Shown here: piece after piece, positions 13,074 to 19,948 of the stretch
Layout: each line of letters starts with the position of its first letter
How positions within the stretch are numbered: the first letter of the stretch is position 1
Origin: an uncultured Bacteroides sp.
Lineage (GTDB): Bacteria; Bacteroidota; Bacteroidia; Bacteroidales; Bacteroidaceae
DNA: 19,948 bases
Assembly: GCF_900547205.1 (NCBI RefSeq)
Contig: NZ_URFY01000068.1
Span: 1-19,948 of the forward strand
Direction of reading: 5' to 3'
The notes under the pieces: model-generated
The model's input: the letters and a program-made list of their open reading frames with translations, nothing else
What the model was told of the DNA's origin: nothing
Databases searched by the model: none
Translations under genes and position numbers: made by a program

Positions 13074-14402
13074 ATGAAAACAGATTTAATCTACGGCGTA
13101 GAAGACCGTCCCCCTTTCAAAGACGCACTGTTTGCGGCCTTGCAACATCTATTGGCTATTTTCGTAGCCATTATTACTCCTCCGCTTATCATCGCAAGTG
13201 CGCTGAAACTGGATGTAGAAAAGACGAGCTTCCTGGTTTCAATGTCTCTTTTCGCTTCGGGAGTTTCTACATTTATACAATGCCGTCGTATCGGTGGGGT
13301 GGGAGCAGGGTTGCTCTGCATTCAGGGAACCAGCTTTTCCTTTATCGGTCCCATCATAGCCACAGGTTTGGTAGGCGGATTACCTTTGATATTCGGCTCT
13401 TGCATGGCTGCCGCACCCATCGAAATGATTGTTAGCCGCACATTCAAGTATCTACGTAATATTATAACACCGTTAGTATCAGGCATCGTCGTACTGCTTA
13501 TCGGATTAAGTCTGATAAAAGTAGGCATCGTATCCTGTGGAGGTGGTTATTCGGCAATGGACAATGGCACTTTCGCTACATGGGAGAATCTTTCTATTGC
13601 AGCATTGGTACTTCTGAGCGTACTTTTCTTCAATCGTTGTAAGAACAAATACCTGCGTATGAGTTCCATTGTGTTGGGTCTTTGCCTTGGCTATGGCTTG
13701 GCCTTTGCATTGGGAAAGGTGGATATGAGTTCGCTGAACGTGGAAATGCTGATGAGTTTCAACATTCCCCAGCCTTTCAGATATGGTGTTGAGTTTAACA
13801 TTTCTTCTTTCATTGCTATTGGCTTGGTATATCTGATAACGGCTATTGAAGCCACGGGAGATGTTACCGCCAATTCGATGATTTCCGGTCTTCCTATTGA
13901 AGGAGATGCCTATCTGAAACGTGTCTCCGGCGGGGTAATGGCAGATGGATTCAATTCTTTTCTGGCAGGAATATTCAACTCTTTCCCTAACTCTATCTTT
14001 GCTCAAAACAATGGGATTATCCAACTGACCGGAGTAGCTAGCCGATACGTGGGATATTATATAGCAGCAATGCTGGTACTTTTAGGATTGTTCCCCATCG
14101 TAGGAGCTGTCTTTTCACTGATGCCCGACCCGGTATTGGGTGGTGCAACCCTTTTGATGTTTGGAACTGTAGCTGCGGCAGGTATCCGCATCGTTTCTTC
14201 CCAAGAAATAGGACGCAAGGAAACGTTGGTGCTAGCAGTTAGCTTGGCTCTTGGCTTAGGAGTGGAATTAATGCCGGATGTATTACAACAAGCTCCGGAA
14301 GCGATTCGAAGTATATTCTCTTCAGGTATCACCACCGGAGGCCTAACTGCCATTGTAGCAAATATTGTAATACGTGTAAAAGAAGAAGATGTAAAGTCTT
14401 GA
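13074..14402 (+). CDS. NCS2 family purine (xanthine/urate-type) permease
   Basis: A 442-residue inner-membrane nucleobase:cation symporter with about 14 hydrophobic segments. The family Gln-His pair is Q24-H25 in ALQHLLAIF. The substrate-binding acidic residue is Glu259 in TAIEATGDVTA. The signature segment is FAQNNGIIQLTGVASRYVG (309-327). The QNNG...LTGVASR version is typical of xanthine/urate carriers (XanQ, PbuX, UapA); uracil carriers have a different motif here. I therefore favour purine over uracil, though annotation tools often label it uracil-xanthine permease. It is a single-gene transcript, convergent with the kamA-like gene 32 bases away. Confidence 0.87.
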   Translation: MKTDLIYGVEDRPPFKDALFAALQHLLAIFVAIITPPLIIASALKLDVEKTSFLVSMSLFASGVSTFIQCRRIGGVGAGLLCIQGTSFSFIGPIIATGLVGGLPLIFGSCMAAAPIEMIVSRTFKYLRNIITPLVSGIVVLLIGLSLIKVGIVSCGGGYSAMDNGTFATWENLSIAALVLLSVLFFNRCKNKYLRMSSIVLGLCLGYGLAFALGKVDMSSLNVEMLMSFNIPQPFRYGVEFNISSFIAIGLVYLITAIEATGDVTANSMISGLPIEGDAYLKRVSGGVMADGFNSFLAGIFNSFPNSIFAQNNGIIQLTGVASRYVGYYIAAMLVLLGLFPIVGAVFSLMPDPVLGGATLLMFGTVAAAGIRIVSSQEIGRKETLVLAVSLALGLGVELMPDVLQQAPEAIRSIFSSGITTGGLTAIVANIVIRVKEEDVKS

Positions 14403-14427
14403 ATACCGGACAGGGCGTCAAGAGCTT

Positions 14428-14445
14428 TGGGGAATTAAATCCCCA
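14428..14445. terminator. Possible bidirectional terminator between convergent genes
   Basis: TGGGGA (14428-14433) pairs with TCCCCA (14440-14445) around ATTAAA. It overlaps the stop codon of the radical SAM gene (14435-14437). There is no T-tract on either side, so this is weak. Confidence 0.3.
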
Positions 14446-16564
14446 GATTACTCATCTTCTCCGTTGTGCGGAAATTGAAATCAGGATACTCGTAGAGACT
14501 GAAACGAGGTTCTGTTTCCCCTTTCGTATAACTCCATAAAGAAGCATAGTCATCCGGGTCTTCTCCCATTTTTCCCAACTGGCGCAAATAAGCTGCCAAC
14601 GATTTATTTTCTACAATGTAAATCTGTCCCATCTGATCAATAATCGGACTATGATGGCGCGTGCCATCGTGCTCGAAGCGCAGGATACGCTTCCCTTCTT
14701 CCGTGAGTCCCACCATTTGGAACGTCATACTCTTACCGATAGCCGGCAAGTTCAGGACACTACGGTCTGTGGCAAGGAAAGGCAGGTGATACTTTCTCAT
14801 AAAGCGTCTCAGTTGCTTGGCTACGTCTTCTTTCGCTTCTTCTTCCGCCCCAGCCTTGGTTACGAGTATATTGTACAGTTCGTCAGCCTGTTCCTTTGTC
14901 ATTCTGCCAAATACTTTTTCCTCCTGTTGCTCCTGCATAGAGCGACTATTGGGGGCAAATACCGCATAATTTTCATTGAATCCTTTCACGGAGAACGTAT
15001 AATAACACACCACTCCAAGGGAGTTGAGCACCTGGCGGAGTCGTGTCGTGTGTCCGCGTCGGGAAGCAGCCACTGTGTATACCAGCTGGTTCGTAATAAT
15101 CCATCCCGCAGAAAGAATCTTTCGGATTGCCTCTTTCGCTTCGGGTGTCACTTCGAGCGGTGTTTGAAAATGCGTCTGTATGATAAACTGTTTCACGCCG
15201 ATAGCCGACGCTTTCTCCTTAAATTCCCGCAGTAGTTCTACCAATCCGTCGTTGATGCGCATCGGCAGATAAGCCAATAGGCGCGATCCTAGTCGTATCC
15301 GCTGCAATTCGGCATACTTCTCGCCTTCGGGGCGTTCGAGATTCGCCTTTTGTTTGCGGGCAGCCATGCGATATACTGCATCCAATATATTCTGGAGCGT
15401 CTTATTCTGGCTCATCAACGCATCGCCGCCTGTGATAAGAATGTCCCGCAACTGCGTGTCCTCCTCAAAATAAGTCATCAATCGGCGCAACTTACGGTCC
15501 CACGACTCTTTCGGTTGCAACGTCTCAAACTCAAAGTTCAATCGTTCGCTTTGGAAGTCGTACATCCGCTGACAAGAAGCACAGAGCCCTCCGCAAGCCC
15601 GTCCCATTGTGTCGGGAATCAGAATAGCCACTTCCGGATAGCGCCGATGAATGTTATGTCCGTCGGGCAAAATCCATCCCGCCGCGTTCGGCTTACCGGC
15701 CTCTACGATGTCTTCTTTCTCCCAGGCACGGATATTTCCGTACGTCTCCACCAGTCGTGGCGAATAGAGTATATAGCTCCGTATCGCTTCATCATTATAT
15801 CCATATCCCGAAACGTTGAGTAACGACAAATAATAAGGAGTGGCAAAGAACGGCATTCCTTTCTTACGCGCACGGTGAAGCAGATACATCGTTTCCGAAG
15901 AAAGGGAATTGCCCAGAAAGCGGTTCAGCTCGCCCGGACTTTTTATCGCCATGGCAAGATGGAAGCGGAAATCATTCCACCACTCGCCCACTAGCCGATA
16001 TTTCTCTTCATAACTCATTCCTTCCTCAAAGTGGAAACGAACTGATGGCTTCGACTTTCTGTTTTCAATCTTCTGAATCAGCAAGTGCAGCATCCGTTCT
16101 TTATTCTCGTCGCGTATCTCGCGTACGTCCTCGTCCAGTCCTGTTTCCCATCGGTCATTTCTGTTTTTGATACGTTGAGGAGAGGGTAGCGGAATGGCTT
16201 CTCCTTTAAGTCGTTTGAACAACTGGAGCAATTCAATAAACAAATCCGTCGGCATTTCCATATTCTCCAGCGTTCCCGTCAGAAACTCGTAGAGTAGCCG
16301 AATAGTCTGTACTGACATATCCTGTCCTGTAGACAGTTCATGGACATCAAGCCCATCATAATGGAGTAAGAGTCGAATTTGCTCCCTCGCCTCTTCCGCA
16401 GTCTCGTTATCCATCTTGCAGGTATCCAGATAATTCAGTAGGCTGGTCTTGAACTCTTCAATCGATGAGCTATGATCCGCTAATTCCACCAATTCTTCCA
16501 TTTCCTGGTTATAGATTTGTTTCAACTGTGAAAAAGTAAGTGTAAGCATTTTCTTTTGTTTCAT
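14435..16564 (-). CDS. KamA-family radical SAM protein (lysine 2,3-aminomutase-like, long form)
   Basis: At 709 residues this is far longer than lysine 2,3-aminomutase (about 415). The first 240 residues are helical and charged with no domain I recognise. The radical SAM core has CGGLCASC with Cys324, Cys328 and Cys331 binding the 4Fe-4S cluster. ILITGGDALMS (375-385) is the SAM/PLP-proximal segment of KamA. FLATDRSVLNLPAIGKS (596-612) replaces the aminomutase 'DAPGGGGK' motif, with Lys611 in the place of the PLP-binding lysine. So the PLP role may persist, but the glycine-rich loop is gone and the substrate is open. It stands alone, 157 bases after a terminator. No TAnnTTTG box is obvious upstream. 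Confidence 0.78.
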   Translation of the reverse strand: MKQKKMLTLTFSQLKQIYNQEMEELVELADHSSSIEEFKTSLLNYLDTCKMDNETAEEAREQIRLLLHYDGLDVHELSTGQDMSVQTIRLLYEFLTGTLENMEMPTDLFIELLQLFKRLKGEAIPLPSPQRIKNRNDRWETGLDEDVREIRDENKERMLHLLIQKIENRKSKPSVRFHFEEGMSYEEKYRLVGEWWNDFRFHLAMAIKSPGELNRFLGNSLSSETMYLLHRARKKGMPFFATPYYLSLLNVSGYGYNDEAIRSYILYSPRLVETYGNIRAWEKEDIVEAGKPNAAGWILPDGHNIHRRYPEVAILIPDTMGRACGGLCASCQRMYDFQSERLNFEFETLQPKESWDRKLRRLMTYFEEDTQLRDILITGGDALMSQNKTLQNILDAVYRMAARKQKANLERPEGEKYAELQRIRLGSRLLAYLPMRINDGLVELLREFKEKASAIGVKQFIIQTHFQTPLEVTPEAKEAIRKILSAGWIITNQLVYTVAASRRGHTTRLRQVLNSLGVVCYYTFSVKGFNENYAVFAPNSRSMQEQQEEKVFGRMTKEQADELYNILVTKAGAEEEAKEDVAKQLRRFMRKYHLPFLATDRSVLNLPAIGKSMTFQMVGLTEEGKRILRFEHDGTRHHSPIIDQMGQIYIVENKSLAAYLRQLGKMGEDPDDYASLWSYTKGETEPRFSLYEYPDFNFRTTEKMSNLGI

Positions 16565-16638
16565 AAGCTATTTATTTCTTTTGTAGGTTAATAAATGAAG
16601 TTGATTTGTCTTTTTTATAGAGCCTTTAAAGATAACAA

Positions 16639-16669
16639 AAAAAGCGGAGGTACAAAACCTTCGCTTTTT
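16639..16669 (-). terminator. Rho-independent terminator of the 210-aa gene
   Basis: AAAAAGCGGAGG (16639-16650) pairs with CCTTCGCTTTTT (16658-16669) with one G-T pair and a 7-base loop. On the minus strand the stem is followed by TTTTTTTGTT. It ends the transcript of the gene at 17354-16722, so the radical SAM gene downstream must have its own promoter. Confidence 0.8.
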
Positions 16670-16721
16670 CTATCGTTCGATTCTTTACGAATCTTTTTTT
16701 CTTTCTAACATTTAGAGCTAC

Positions 16722-17354
16722 TTATTTTTTCGTCTCTGTGTCATCATCCTTACGTTTAGGCTCTTTTTTTGCCAACAACACGATATTGTACACATAGTCC
16801 GTCATCCATTGTTCCGAGTATCCTAGGCGTTCTTTGTATTGGCGGATGGTAGCAGCCGTTTTGTGCACGTCGTCGGCTTTCCAAACGGTCTTTGTACAGA
16901 TATCGTGTACCGTCTTTTGCGTCATTCCGTAGAGTGCTTTCTTAAAGATGGATGGCATACGGAACTTCCATTGCATCAGGTTGCCCATCAGCATCATCAG
17001 ATCGTTAGAGAATCCCTGATACATAAATAAGTATGACTGGATATCATTCTGAGTGCGGCAGTTGCGTTTCACTGAAGCGTCTATTTCTTTGAAGAAGGTA
17101 TCGCTCAGCCCGTAGTCCTGAATCAGCATTTTGCGGGAAGCAGATTTCTCGGCTAGTCCCAGTTTACCGTTTTGGGTAGCCACTTTGAACAAACGTTTGA
17201 AGTTGGCCACATCCGGCAGGAAGCGGATATTAGTAATTCCAAGATTGGTGGCTATAACTGACTGGAAATAAACGCGGGTCAGTGATATGAAATCTTCTAC
17301 ATTGCCGACTTTTGTTTCATCGGATTTTTTCTTGAATAAACCAAATAAGCCCAT
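16722..17354 (-). CDS. Conserved hypothetical protein, 210 residues
   Basis: I do not recognise a family. The protein starts MGLFGLFKKKSDET, a hydrophobic-basic N-terminus without a signal peptide cleavage site, and the remainder looks helical and soluble. Notable stretches are IRFLPDVANFKRLFKVATQN, which recalls small Bacteroides cytosolic proteins, and MYQGFSNDLMMLMGNLMQWK. The C-terminus is a short basic-acidic tail (KKEPKRKDDDTETKK). It has a good promoter box 85 bases upstream and a strong terminator after it, so it is a single-gene transcript. Its 5' leader contains a hairpin. Confidence 0.8.
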   Translation of the reverse strand: MGLFGLFKKKSDETKVGNVEDFISLTRVYFQSVIATNLGITNIRFLPDVANFKRLFKVATQNGKLGLAEKSASRKMLIQDYGLSDTFFKEIDASVKRNCRTQNDIQSYLFMYQGFSNDLMMLMGNLMQWKFRMPSIFKKALYGMTQKTVHDICTKTVWKADDVHKTAATIRQYKERLGYSEQWMTDYVYNIVLLAKKEPKRKDDDTETKK

Positions 17355-17397
17355 TGTTTTATTTACTATTTTATTATTTACAATTTACAATTGGAGT

Positions 17398-17426
17398 ATG
17401 TGTGGGCGATAAAGACCCTCACACAT
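17398..17426 (-). promoter_or_regulatory. Hairpin in the 5' leader of the 210-aa gene
   Basis: ATGTGTGGG (17398-17406) pairs with CCCTCACACAT (17416-17426), with one bulged base. It lies a few bases after the predicted transcription start and about 44 bases before the start codon. It could protect the mRNA 5' end or be the terminator of the upstream symporter gene, but no T-tract follows. Confidence 0.4.
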
Positions 17427-17438
17427 TGATAATGAGTG

Positions 17439-17446
17439 CAAAGGTA
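17439..17446 (-). promoter_or_regulatory. -7 promoter box for the 210-aa gene
   Basis: The minus strand reads TACCTTTG, 84 bases before the ATG at 17354 and just after the symporter stop codon. It is the best candidate promoter for this gene. Confidence 0.55.
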
Positions 17447-17463
17447 CAAAAAACTGTTGGGTT

Positions 17464-18852
17464 TCACCAACATTCCAAGTCCTTTTCGATGTCCGGCATT
17501 GTCTCTTTTCTAAAAACGGGGCTTCGGATGCCGGCTTTCTTTTGCGACAGGTAATCGTTGAGTAACCGGATGGCATACTTCCCGAGGAAGATAATAGCGA
17601 TAAGATTACAGATAGCCATCAGCGCCATAGTGACGTCTGCAAGACTCCATACCATATCGAGCGTAGCAAGTGATCCGAAGAGCACCATACCACTTACCAG
17701 TATCCTGTAACTATGAAGTACCCATTTCTTCTGAGTAATGAACCGGATATTGGCTTCACCGTAATAATAATTCCCCAATATACTACTGAATGCAAAGAAG
17801 AAAAGAGCTATCGCCACAAATATGCTGCCTGAAGCGCCAATCTCATTTGTCAACGCCTGCTGTGTAAGCTGAACTCCATTGGTGGAGCCATCCAGAGGCG
17901 CACCGCTGAAGAGGATGATAAACGCTGTGCACGTGCAGATTAATAACGTATCGGTAAATACCGCCAAAGTCTGTATCAACCCCTGCTTCACGGGATGAGT
18001 GACGTGAGCCGTAGCCGCAGCATTCGGTGCCGAACCCATACCGGCTTCGTTACTGAACAGTCCGCGCTTGATGCCTTGCATCAGTGCTATGCCTACTCCT
18101 CCTCCCAAAGCCTGTTCCCAACCGAAAGCATGGCTGACGATGAGCGTGATAACTTCCGGCAAATGAGTGATATTGATTGCAACGATAACTAGTGCCAAAC
18201 CGACATAACCTAATGCCATGACAGGCACAATAATGCTGCTGACTCGGGCAATGCGTTGAATACCGCCAAAGATAATACTCAGTGTGAGTACCGTCAGTAC
18301 ACCGCCCATTATCACATGATTGAATCCGAAAGCGTGCTCGGCGGCAGCGCAAATCGTGTTACTCTGTACCGAATTGAAAGCGAATCCGAAGGTGACGCTA
18401 ATTAATATGGCAAAAAGCATTCCCATCCACGGTTGTTTCAGTCCTTTTTGCATATAGTAGGCGGGTCCGCCGATGAAGGAATCCTTTCCACGTATCTTAT
18501 ATAACTGTCCCAATGTAGATTCGATAAAAGCACTCGAAGCTCCCAACAGTGCAATCACCCACATCCAGAAGATTGCGCCCGGACCTCCGATAGCAATGGC
18601 AGTGGCTACACCTGCCAGATTTCCTGTGCCCACACGGCTGGCGATGGAGATAGCAAAAGCCTGGAAAGAAGATACGTGCTTTTCTCCATGTTTTCCCTTT
18701 CCGGCAGATTCGCTGAGAAGCACAATCATTTCGCGAATCATGCGGAACTGCACGAAGCGTGTCCGTATGCTGAACCAGACGGCGCATCCTAATAACATGA
18801 TGATTAGAATATACGTCCAGAGTATGTCATTTATTTCGTTAATAAAGCCCAT
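17464..18852 (-). CDS. Alanine/glycine:cation symporter (AGCS family)
   Basis: A 462-residue membrane transporter with about 11 spans that imports alanine or glycine with Na+ or H+. SRVGTGNLAGVATAIAIGGP (72-91) and SFIGGPAYYMQKGL (125-138) are family landmarks. The family signature GLFSNEAGMGSAPNAAATA is at 264-282. The full length and undisturbed motifs indicate a working protein. It starts three bases after the stop of the AlbA_2-domain gene and shares its transcript. The substrate preference among small amino acids cannot be set from sequence. Confidence 0.9.
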   Translation of the reverse strand: MGFINEINDILWTYILIIMLLGCAVWFSIRTRFVQFRMIREMIVLLSESAGKGKHGEKHVSSFQAFAISIASRVGTGNLAGVATAIAIGGPGAIFWMWVIALLGASSAFIESTLGQLYKIRGKDSFIGGPAYYMQKGLKQPWMGMLFAILISVTFGFAFNSVQSNTICAAAEHAFGFNHVIMGGVLTVLTLSIIFGGIQRIARVSSIIVPVMALGYVGLALVIVAINITHLPEVITLIVSHAFGWEQALGGGVGIALMQGIKRGLFSNEAGMGSAPNAAATAHVTHPVKQGLIQTLAVFTDTLLICTCTAFIILFSGAPLDGSTNGVQLTQQALTNEIGASGSIFVAIALFFFAFSSILGNYYYGEANIRFITQKKWVLHSYRILVSGMVLFGSLATLDMVWSLADVTMALMAICNLIAIIFLGKYAIRLLNDYLSQKKAGIRSPVFRKETMPDIEKDLECW

Positions 18853-18855
18853 TGG

Positions 18856-19503
18856 TTATACATCTTTTATCCGGAAGTAGAATTTATGATTCTCGAATAC
18901 AAGTTCCACGATATCATAACGAACAAATTTGGCGAGCAGATGTTCAGCAGCACGGCGTGAAAGTCCCGCTTGGCGGCAATATCGGTTGAGTGAAAGTAAA
19001 GCACCCTGTTCCAGTTGTTCCAGTAAGAGTTGTTCGCATTCAGTGTAGCGAATCAGTTCGCCACGGGGACTGTCGCTTTGCTGCCACACGCGGAGGTGAA
19101 TGGGAGTTGCCAATATATTTTCATCCTTGATGCGGAGGTAGGCGAGTGGTTTCCCGCTTTCGTCCTTGGCGTATACGGGCTTGTGCGGGCTTTCTTCGAT
19201 GGTGGCAACCAATACTTGCCTTCCTTCTACTATATAAGTCTGCAAGGTATAATCTATTTCGGGGATGCAGTAAAGTTGTGCGGCGGCTTCAATCATATAT
19301 TTCTCTTCTTCGGAGCGTACGCCGGCTATTTTTCCGTTGTCTTTCACGCCGATAAGCAATCGCCCTCCGTCGGTGTTGGCAAAGGCCGAAAGAGTCTTGG
19401 CTATCTTGCGCGCATCGGAAATTTCGAATTTAAAGTCCTGTTGCTGATGCTCTCCCTCAGCAATCAGGGAGTGTATATAATCGGTATCTGTAAGCGGTTT
19501 CAT
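18856..19503 (-). CDS. AlbA_2 (Schlafen-like) domain putative DNA-binding protein
   Basis: A 215-residue protein. The N-terminal AlbA_2 domain (about 10-125) shows EHQQQDFKFEISDARKIAKT, then SAFANTDGGRLLIGVKDNGK, the segment diagnostic of this family, often annotated ATP-binding protein. The C-terminal 60 residues look like a winged helix (RYCRQAGLSRRAAEHLLAKF). DNA or RNA binding is likely, the target unknown. I chose the start at 19503 (MKPLTDTDYI) because an in-frame ATG at 19548 lies beyond the only promoter box (19516-19509) and adds 15 residues unlike the family. The ATG is five bases after that box. The symporter gene follows after three bases. Confidence 0.82.
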   Translation of the reverse strand: MKPLTDTDYIHSLIAEGEHQQQDFKFEISDARKIAKTLSAFANTDGGRLLIGVKDNGKIAGVRSEEEKYMIEAAAQLYCIPEIDYTLQTYIVEGRQVLVATIEESPHKPVYAKDESGKPLAYLRIKDENILATPIHLRVWQQSDSPRGELIRYTECEQLLLEQLEQGALLSLNRYCRQAGLSRRAAEHLLAKFVRYDIVELVFENHKFYFRIKDV

Positions 19504-19508
19504 GGCTG

Positions 19509-19516
19509 CAAAGGTA
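19509..19516 (-). promoter_or_regulatory. -7 promoter box directly against the AlbA_2 start codon
   Basis: The minus strand reads TACCTTTG and ends five bases before the ATG at 19503. Transcription would begin at or within a base or two of the ATG, so a leaderless mRNA is likely. Further upstream is the palindrome AAAAGGCCTTTT (19530-19541). Confidence 0.6.
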
Positions 19517-19609
19517 GATAAAAAAGGCGAAAAGGCCTTTTTTTGCATTATTTTCGCTGATTAATTCAAAAAAAATATTGTTTTTATGCGTTTATTTCGG
19601 GAAACAGTG

Positions 19610-19617
19610 TATTTTTG
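19610..19617 (+). promoter_or_regulatory. -7 promoter box for the histone H1-like gene
   Basis: TATTTTTG lies 33 bases before the ATG at 19651 in a very AT-rich divergent region. An in-frame ATG at 19615 falls within the box, which rules it out as the start. Confidence 0.65.
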
Positions 19618-19650
19618 CGGCACATTATTAACGAAAAAAATAAAAGGATT

Positions 19651-19827
19651 ATGAAAGAATTGGTAGAAAAGGTAGCAGCTCTTTATGCTGAGTTCTCAAA
19701 GGACGCTAACGCTCAGATTGAAAATGGTAACAAGGCAGCAGGAACTCGTGCTCGTAAGACTTCTTTGGAAATCGAAAAAGCAATGAAAGAATTCCGTAAA
19801 GCATCTTTGGAAGCTTCTAAGCAGTAA
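19651..19827 (+). CDS. Small histone H1-like protein
   Basis: A 58-residue basic, helical protein (MKELVEKVAALYAEFSKDAN at the start, then Ala/Lys-rich TRARKTSLEIEKAMKEFRKA). Bacteroides genomes have a strongly expressed homologue usually named histone H1-like or Hc1-like; it presumably binds DNA non-specifically. AAGGATT a few bases before the ATG is a modest ribosome site, and an AT-rich promoter fits high expression. It is a single-gene unit with its own strong terminator. The start at 19651 is preferred over 19615, which overlaps the promoter. Confidence 0.85.
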   Translation: MKELVEKVAALYAEFSKDANAQIENGNKAAGTRARKTSLEIEKAMKEFRKASLEASKQ

Positions 19828-19858
19828 TTGAGAATCTACTAGGATATCTGGAAAAAGA

Positions 19859-19888
19859 AGAGGGTACATCGCTGGCGGTGTGCCCTCT
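19859..19888 (+). terminator. Strong rho-independent terminator of the H1-like gene
   Basis: AGAGGGTACATCG (from 19859) pairs with CGGTGTGCCCTCT (to 19888) through about 13 pairs including two wobbles, with loop CTGG, followed by TTTTC. This is the stem-loop type that group IIC introns use as a landing site. Confidence 0.85.
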
Positions 19889-19892
19889 TTTC

Positions 19893-19948
19893 GTGTTTGC
19901 CCTGCATGGGCAGTAACTATAGGGTGTAAGTCCCGAACGAGCCCTGAT
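19893..19948 (+). mobile_element. 5' end of a group II intron (probably group IIC), cut by the window edge
   Basis: The intron appears to begin at 19893 as GTGTTTGCCC, two bases after the T-tract of the H1 terminator. The first 56 bases hold the usual group II domain I start: GTG, then GCCCTGCATGGGC, a near-palindromic stem, then CTATAGGGTGTAAGTCCCGA with GGG and CCC pairing around TGTAAGT. Group IIC introns are known to insert directly after rho-independent terminator stem-loops, which matches. The reverse transcriptase ORF and domains II-VI would lie beyond 19948. The first bases are GTGTT rather than the classic GTGYG. Confidence 0.72.

Noticed and set aside
14651..15823. Plus-strand ORFs of 194 and 157 residues opposite the radical SAM gene
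   Set aside because: They are antisense shadows of an intact gene with clear motifs. No promoter or family match was seen.

Overview
The window reads as a Bacteroides chromosome segment, most likely from the B. thetaiotaomicron/ovatus group, although the species cannot be settled from the sequence alone. The evidence is moderate GC, gene families typical of the genus, and at least eleven copies of the Bacteroidales -7 promoter element TAnnTTTG placed just upstream of genes, in place of sigma-70 boxes.

Layout. (1) 1-1324 (+) is the end of a prophage: the tail of one gene, then a translationally coupled lysis cassette of holin, M15 endolysin and a lipoprotein with a C-terminal membrane anchor (possible unimolecular spanin). 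(2) 1325-1999 is a gene-poor junction with a perfect palindrome, two more hairpins and two tiny minus-strand ORFs behind a good promoter. (3) 2000-7760 is housekeeping metabolism: a nucleosidase, a convergent DUF454 membrane protein, queD-queE (7-deazaguanine synthesis), a lutABC lactate-oxidation operon joined by ATGA overlaps, and a pyridoxal/pyridoxamine kinase. (4) 7761-8371 holds a phased 22-bp repeat array, a hairpin, and a fused, doubly interrupted pseudogene made of an ECF sigma N-terminus and a TonB C-terminus. (5) 8375-10663 (-) is a phospholipid operon: a CDP-alcohol phosphatidyltransferase-like protein, CdsA and PlsC.

(6) 10849-11457 (+) is a deletion remnant of a VWA/DUF3520 protein that still has an open frame. 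A tRNA-Trp follows (-). (7) 11710-12687 (-) holds an ArsC/Spx-like protein and a uracil-DNA-glycosylase-family protein. 12783-12993 (+) is a decayed coding scrap behind a promoter, and 13074-14402 (+) is an NCS2 purine/xanthine permease. (8) 14435-19503 (-) holds a large KamA-family radical SAM protein, an unrecognised 210-aa protein, an alanine/glycine:cation symporter and an AlbA_2-domain protein. (9) 19651-19827 (+) is a small histone-H1-like protein with a strong terminator. Directly after that terminator the window ends in what looks like the 5' end of a group II intron, a placement typical of group IIC introns.

No CRISPR array, complete insertion sequence or complete new multi-gene defence system is visible. 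The most notable signals are the 22-bp phased repeat array, the sigma-TonB fusion pseudogene, the spanin-like lipoprotein, the altered CDP-alcohol transferase signature, the intron at the right edge, and two genes whose promoters sit so close to the start codon that their mRNAs may be leaderless.
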